Assembly: GCA_900552525.1 (NCBI GenBank)
Contig: UNSK01000003.1
Location: forward strand, 33,408 to 97,407
DNA from: Candidatus Gastranaerophilales bacterium
GTDB taxonomy: Bacteria > Cyanobacteriota > Vampirovibrionia > Gastranaerophilales > Gastranaerophilaceae
Direction: 5' to 3'
DNA length: 64,000 nucleotides
Shown piece after piece: positions 61,706 to 64,000 of the stretch. Each line of letters opens with the position of its first letter. Positions within the stretch are counted from its first letter, which is position 1. Position numbers and translations under genes: made by a program. Below the pieces are notes generated by a model. The model was not told where the DNA came from. It saw only the letters and a list, made by a program, of their open reading frames with translations, and made no database searches.

Positions 61706-63118
61706 ATGGCAAAAGTTAAGTCAAAATATGTATGTCAGAGCTGTGGATATGAAACTGCAGGTTATCTTGGCAAATGTCCTGAATGCGGAAGCTGGGGAAC
61801 TTTTGTAGAAGAAACAGATATTCCAGTCATAAAAGATGTTCAAATTCCGGATAATTGTCCGCCGATGAAACTCAACGAAATTGAAATGAACTCTGAAATT
61901 CGCATGAGTACAAATATTTCAGAATTCGACAGAGTATTAGGCGGGGGTAAATGTATCGGGTCGGCAGGTGACAGTACAGATAAAGCGTGTCAGGGGATTG
62001 TTCAGGGCTCGTTAGTTCTTATTGCAGGAGATCCGGGGATTGGAAAATCAACAATACTTTTACAGACCTCCGGTGAACTTTGTAAAAACAATAAAAAAGT
62101 CTTATATGTTTCAGCTGAAGAATCTGCCGGTCAAATCAAACTCAGAGCAGAGAGATTAGGTGTCAAATCTGACAATCTCTATATTTATCCCCAGACAAAT
62201 TTAGAGCTTATCAAAAAACACATCGAGGAAATGAAGCCTGATTTAGTTATAGTAGACAGTATTCAGGCTGTATACACTTCCGCTATTCAAAGCTCTGCCG
62301 GAAGCGTTTCCCAGATTAGGGAATGCTGCAATACACTTATGCATATTGCCAAAACTCAAAATATATCAATTATTGTTATCGGCCATGTAACAAAAGAGGG
62401 AAATATTGCAGGGCCTAAGGTTCTTGAGCATATGGTTGATACTGTTATACAGTTTGAGGGTGACAAATATAAATCATACAGAATATTACGTTCTATAAAA
62501 AACCGGTTTGGAAATACTTCAGAAGTCGGTATATTTGAGATGGGAAGCAATGGCTTGACAGAAGTTATTAATCCGAGTGAATTATTTTTAAAAGAATATA
62601 ACCAGACACAAACTCCGGGTAGTACGATTATTGTAACGAGTGAAGGTACAAGACCTCTTCTGGTTGAAATACAGGCATTGGTCGGCACAACTCCTTATCC
62701 TGCCCCAAGAAGAGTGGCAAACGGAGTTGATACAGGAAGAGTTCTGCAAATACTGGCTGTTCTAGAAAAAAGAATAGGCTTAAACCTTTCCAAGCAGGAC
62801 GTATACGTTAACGTTATCGGCGGCATTGATGTTAACGAACCGGCAGCAGATTTGGGAATTGCGCTTGCAATTGTAACCTGTGTAAGGGATGTGGTTTTTG
62901 ATTCACACACAGCTATTGTCGGAGAAATAGGCTTATCTGGAGAAATCAGAGCTGTTAATCATATTGAAAGAAGAATTACAGAAGCGCAAAAACTCGGTTT
63001 CAAACGCATTATTATTCCTGCTGCTAATGAAATTCAAGAAAATATTGAAGGGATAGAAGTTATAAAAGTCAAAAAGATTTTAGAAGCCATAACTAGGGGG
63101 GTACGCCATGATAATTGA
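61706..63118 (+). CDS. radA: DNA repair protein RadA
   Basis: 470 residues. N-terminal zinc finger YVCQSCGYETAGYLGKCPEC, Walker A GDPGIGKST (about 108-116), YVSAEESAGQIKLRAERLG, the RadA motif KNRFGNTSEVG, and a C-terminal Lon-protease-like domain (GGIDVNEPAADLGIALAIV). RadA drives branch migration during recombination. Unusual: residues about 82-97 (KCIGSAGDSTDKACQG) are inserted between the normally contiguous LGGG and the IVQGSLVLI strand. The end overlaps the next gene by 11 bp. Confidence 0.94.
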   Translation: MAKVKSKYVCQSCGYETAGYLGKCPECGSWGTFVEETDIPVIKDVQIPDNCPPMKLNEIEMNSEIRMSTNISEFDRVLGGGKCIGSAGDSTDKACQGIVQGSLVLIAGDPGIGKSTILLQTSGELCKNNKKVLYVSAEESAGQIKLRAERLGVKSDNLYIYPQTNLELIKKHIEEMKPDLVIVDSIQAVYTSAIQSSAGSVSQIRECCNTLMHIAKTQNISIIVIGHVTKEGNIAGPKVLEHMVDTVIQFEGDKYKSYRILRSIKNRFGNTSEVGIFEMGSNGLTEVINPSELFLKEYNQTQTPGSTIIVTSEGTRPLLVEIQALVGTTPYPAPRRVANGVDTGRVLQILAVLEKRIGLNLSKQDVYVNVIGGIDVNEPAADLGIALAIVTCVRDVVFDSHTAIVGEIGLSGEIRAVNHIERRITEAQKLGFKRIIIPAANEIQENIEGIEVIKVKKILEAITRGVRHDN

Positions 63119-63926
63119 TTCCCACACTCATATAGGAAATTCTTTCTGGGGTAAATTCAGTCCCGAGTTTTTGCTCGAAATCATAGGTAATGTTGATTAT
63201 GCAATCTGTTCAAACCTTGAAGGTATTGACGGATATAACGGCAAGGATGAATTTGAATGCAATATTGACATGCTCAATATATCTAAAAATTTCCCCAAAA
63301 TTAAACCTCTTGCCGTGTGCGAAGTTGACAGAACCCAAAACGCTGATGCGATAAGAGAATTACTGAAAAAATATCCGGAATTTATAGGCTTAAAATTTCA
63401 TCCGGAGTTTACAAAACTGCCTGCAGATTCCGACAAATACAATGATTACTTGAGAGCTGCACAAGAATTTAAAAAGCCTTGCCTTTATCATTCCGGCCAT
63501 ATAAAATCAAGATTTTCTTCACCGGAATTGATTTATAAAAAGGCAAGAGAGTTCCCTGATGTCCCAATCATTCTGGGTCATCTTTCAACAGGCCCTAGAA
63601 GCTCTCATGAGGCTGCTATTGATATTATGGTAGAATCTATTGAGCAAGATACTGCAACTCTTTATGTTGATATTTCCTGGGTTGAAATTGAAGACATTAT
63701 TTTGCTTATTCAGAGGTTAAAGAATACGAAAAAAGGTGATTATACACATCGTATTATGTGGGCTTCTGATGCGCCGGTCGGTGATTTTAATCAGAAAAAA
63801 GAGATTTACGCCGAGAATTTAGCTAAATTCCAGTCCGCAATAAAAGAGCATTTCAATGACGAAACCCTATTGAATGCATTGTTATATCAAAATGCTGTAC
63901 AGTGTTATTTAAACGCTATTCAATAA
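63108..63926 (+). CDS. Amidohydrolase-superfamily metal-dependent hydrolase
   Basis: 272 residues. IIDSHTHIGNSFWG (H-x-H metal pair), IGLKFHPEF, CLYHSGHIKSR, PIILGHLSTG and IMWASDAPVGDFNQ (late Asp ligand) define an amidohydrolase-type TIM barrel similar to the Amidohydro_2/TatD-like groups. The substrate cannot be predicted. Translated from within radA (GGGGGG near the start). Its end overlaps the third flagellin gene on the other strand by 18 bp. Confidence 0.75.
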   Translation: MIIDSHTHIGNSFWGKFSPEFLLEIIGNVDYAICSNLEGIDGYNGKDEFECNIDMLNISKNFPKIKPLAVCEVDRTQNADAIRELLKKYPEFIGLKFHPEFTKLPADSDKYNDYLRAAQEFKKPCLYHSGHIKSRFSSPELIYKKAREFPDVPIILGHLSTGPRSSHEAAIDIMVESIEQDTATLYVDISWVEIEDIILLIQRLKNTKKGDYTHRIMWASDAPVGDFNQKKEIYAENLAKFQSAIKEHFNDETLLNALLYQNAVQCYLNAIQ

Positions 63927-64000
63927 CCCCATAACATTTTGTGCCTTAAGGTTTCTGGATGATGCTAAAAGGGTGGCAGATGCCTGTTGTAAGATCTGGT
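63909..64000 (-). CDS. Flagellin C-terminus (partial, continues beyond window)
   Basis: The minus-strand frame reading QILQQASATLLASSRNLKAQ, NVMGLLNSV, stop at 63911-63909, matches the flagellin C-terminal D0 helix (compare NQILQQAAATLMAAANQTPG in the GLUG-flagellin). Only the last 29 complete codons are inside the window. It is the third flagellin-type gene of the window, all on the minus strand. Confidence 0.75.
   Translation of the reverse strand, partial: QILQQASATLLASSRNLKAQNVMGLLNSV

Overview
This AT-rich window looks like part of a chromosome from a flagellated, Gram-negative-type member of the non-photosynthetic cyanobacterial sister lineage (Melainabacteria/Vampirovibrionia, Gastranaerophilales-like). 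The assignment is inferred from a cyanobacterial-style yggS-sepF pair, a membrane-anchored YvcK, many lineage-specific small membrane proteins, DUF374 and PBP4 envelope enzymes, and a flagellar operon. I saw no rRNA, tRNA, CRISPR array or intact insertion sequence.

Layout. 1-3478: 5' part of a giant flagellin fused to RTX-like repeats (minus strand). 3.7-5.5 kb: small lineage-specific membrane proteins. 5.6-10.1 kb: aldolase-like enzyme, then fliJ-fliK-flgD-flgE. 10.4-15.9 kb: yggS, sepF, uvrB, WG-repeat protein. 15.9-20.2 kb: SulP and YeiH-type transporters, DUF2157/GDYXXLXY pair. 20.2-25.0 kb: hom, a patch of small DNA-binding proteins, thrC, proB. 25.1-33.1 kb: pxpA, yvcK, panB, panC, dapA, secD, secF. 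33.1-37.1 kb: HNH-like protein, HD hydrolase, TPR/NHL protein, miaA. 37.2-40.9 kb: two very large prepilin-like proteins. 41-49.5 kb: glgC, candidate cysteine and zinc peptidases, and a second flagellin carrying a GLUG-repeat insert. 49.6-55.3 kb: nanE, ROK kinase, UbiA-type prenyltransferase, a decayed SNase/HTH patch, a DegT aminotransferase, a GGDEF protein. 55.4-63.9 kb: TonB/TPR protein, pncC, LPLAT, nitrilase-family enzyme, PBP4, Xer recombinase, LysM protein, radA, amidohydrolase. At the right edge the C-terminus of a third flagellin enters on the minus strand.

Signals that ordinary gene annotation does not explain: (1) two flagellin genes whose central region is replaced by unrelated repeat folds (RTX, GLUG), preceded by the same ~120-bp leader containing a 10- or 11-base G run, which makes them candidates for phase-variable surface filaments; (2) a three-copy element starting exactly at a TAG stop codon (after flgE, secD and the GGDEF gene), with identical 24-nt spacing to a 7-bp stem whose sequence differs in every copy but always pairs, and a 35-36-nt loop; (3) about ten genes whose -10 box sits exactly 6 nt before the ATG, implying leaderless mRNAs; (4) a GGCAATTTT promoter-like element in front of lineage-specific minus-strand genes.
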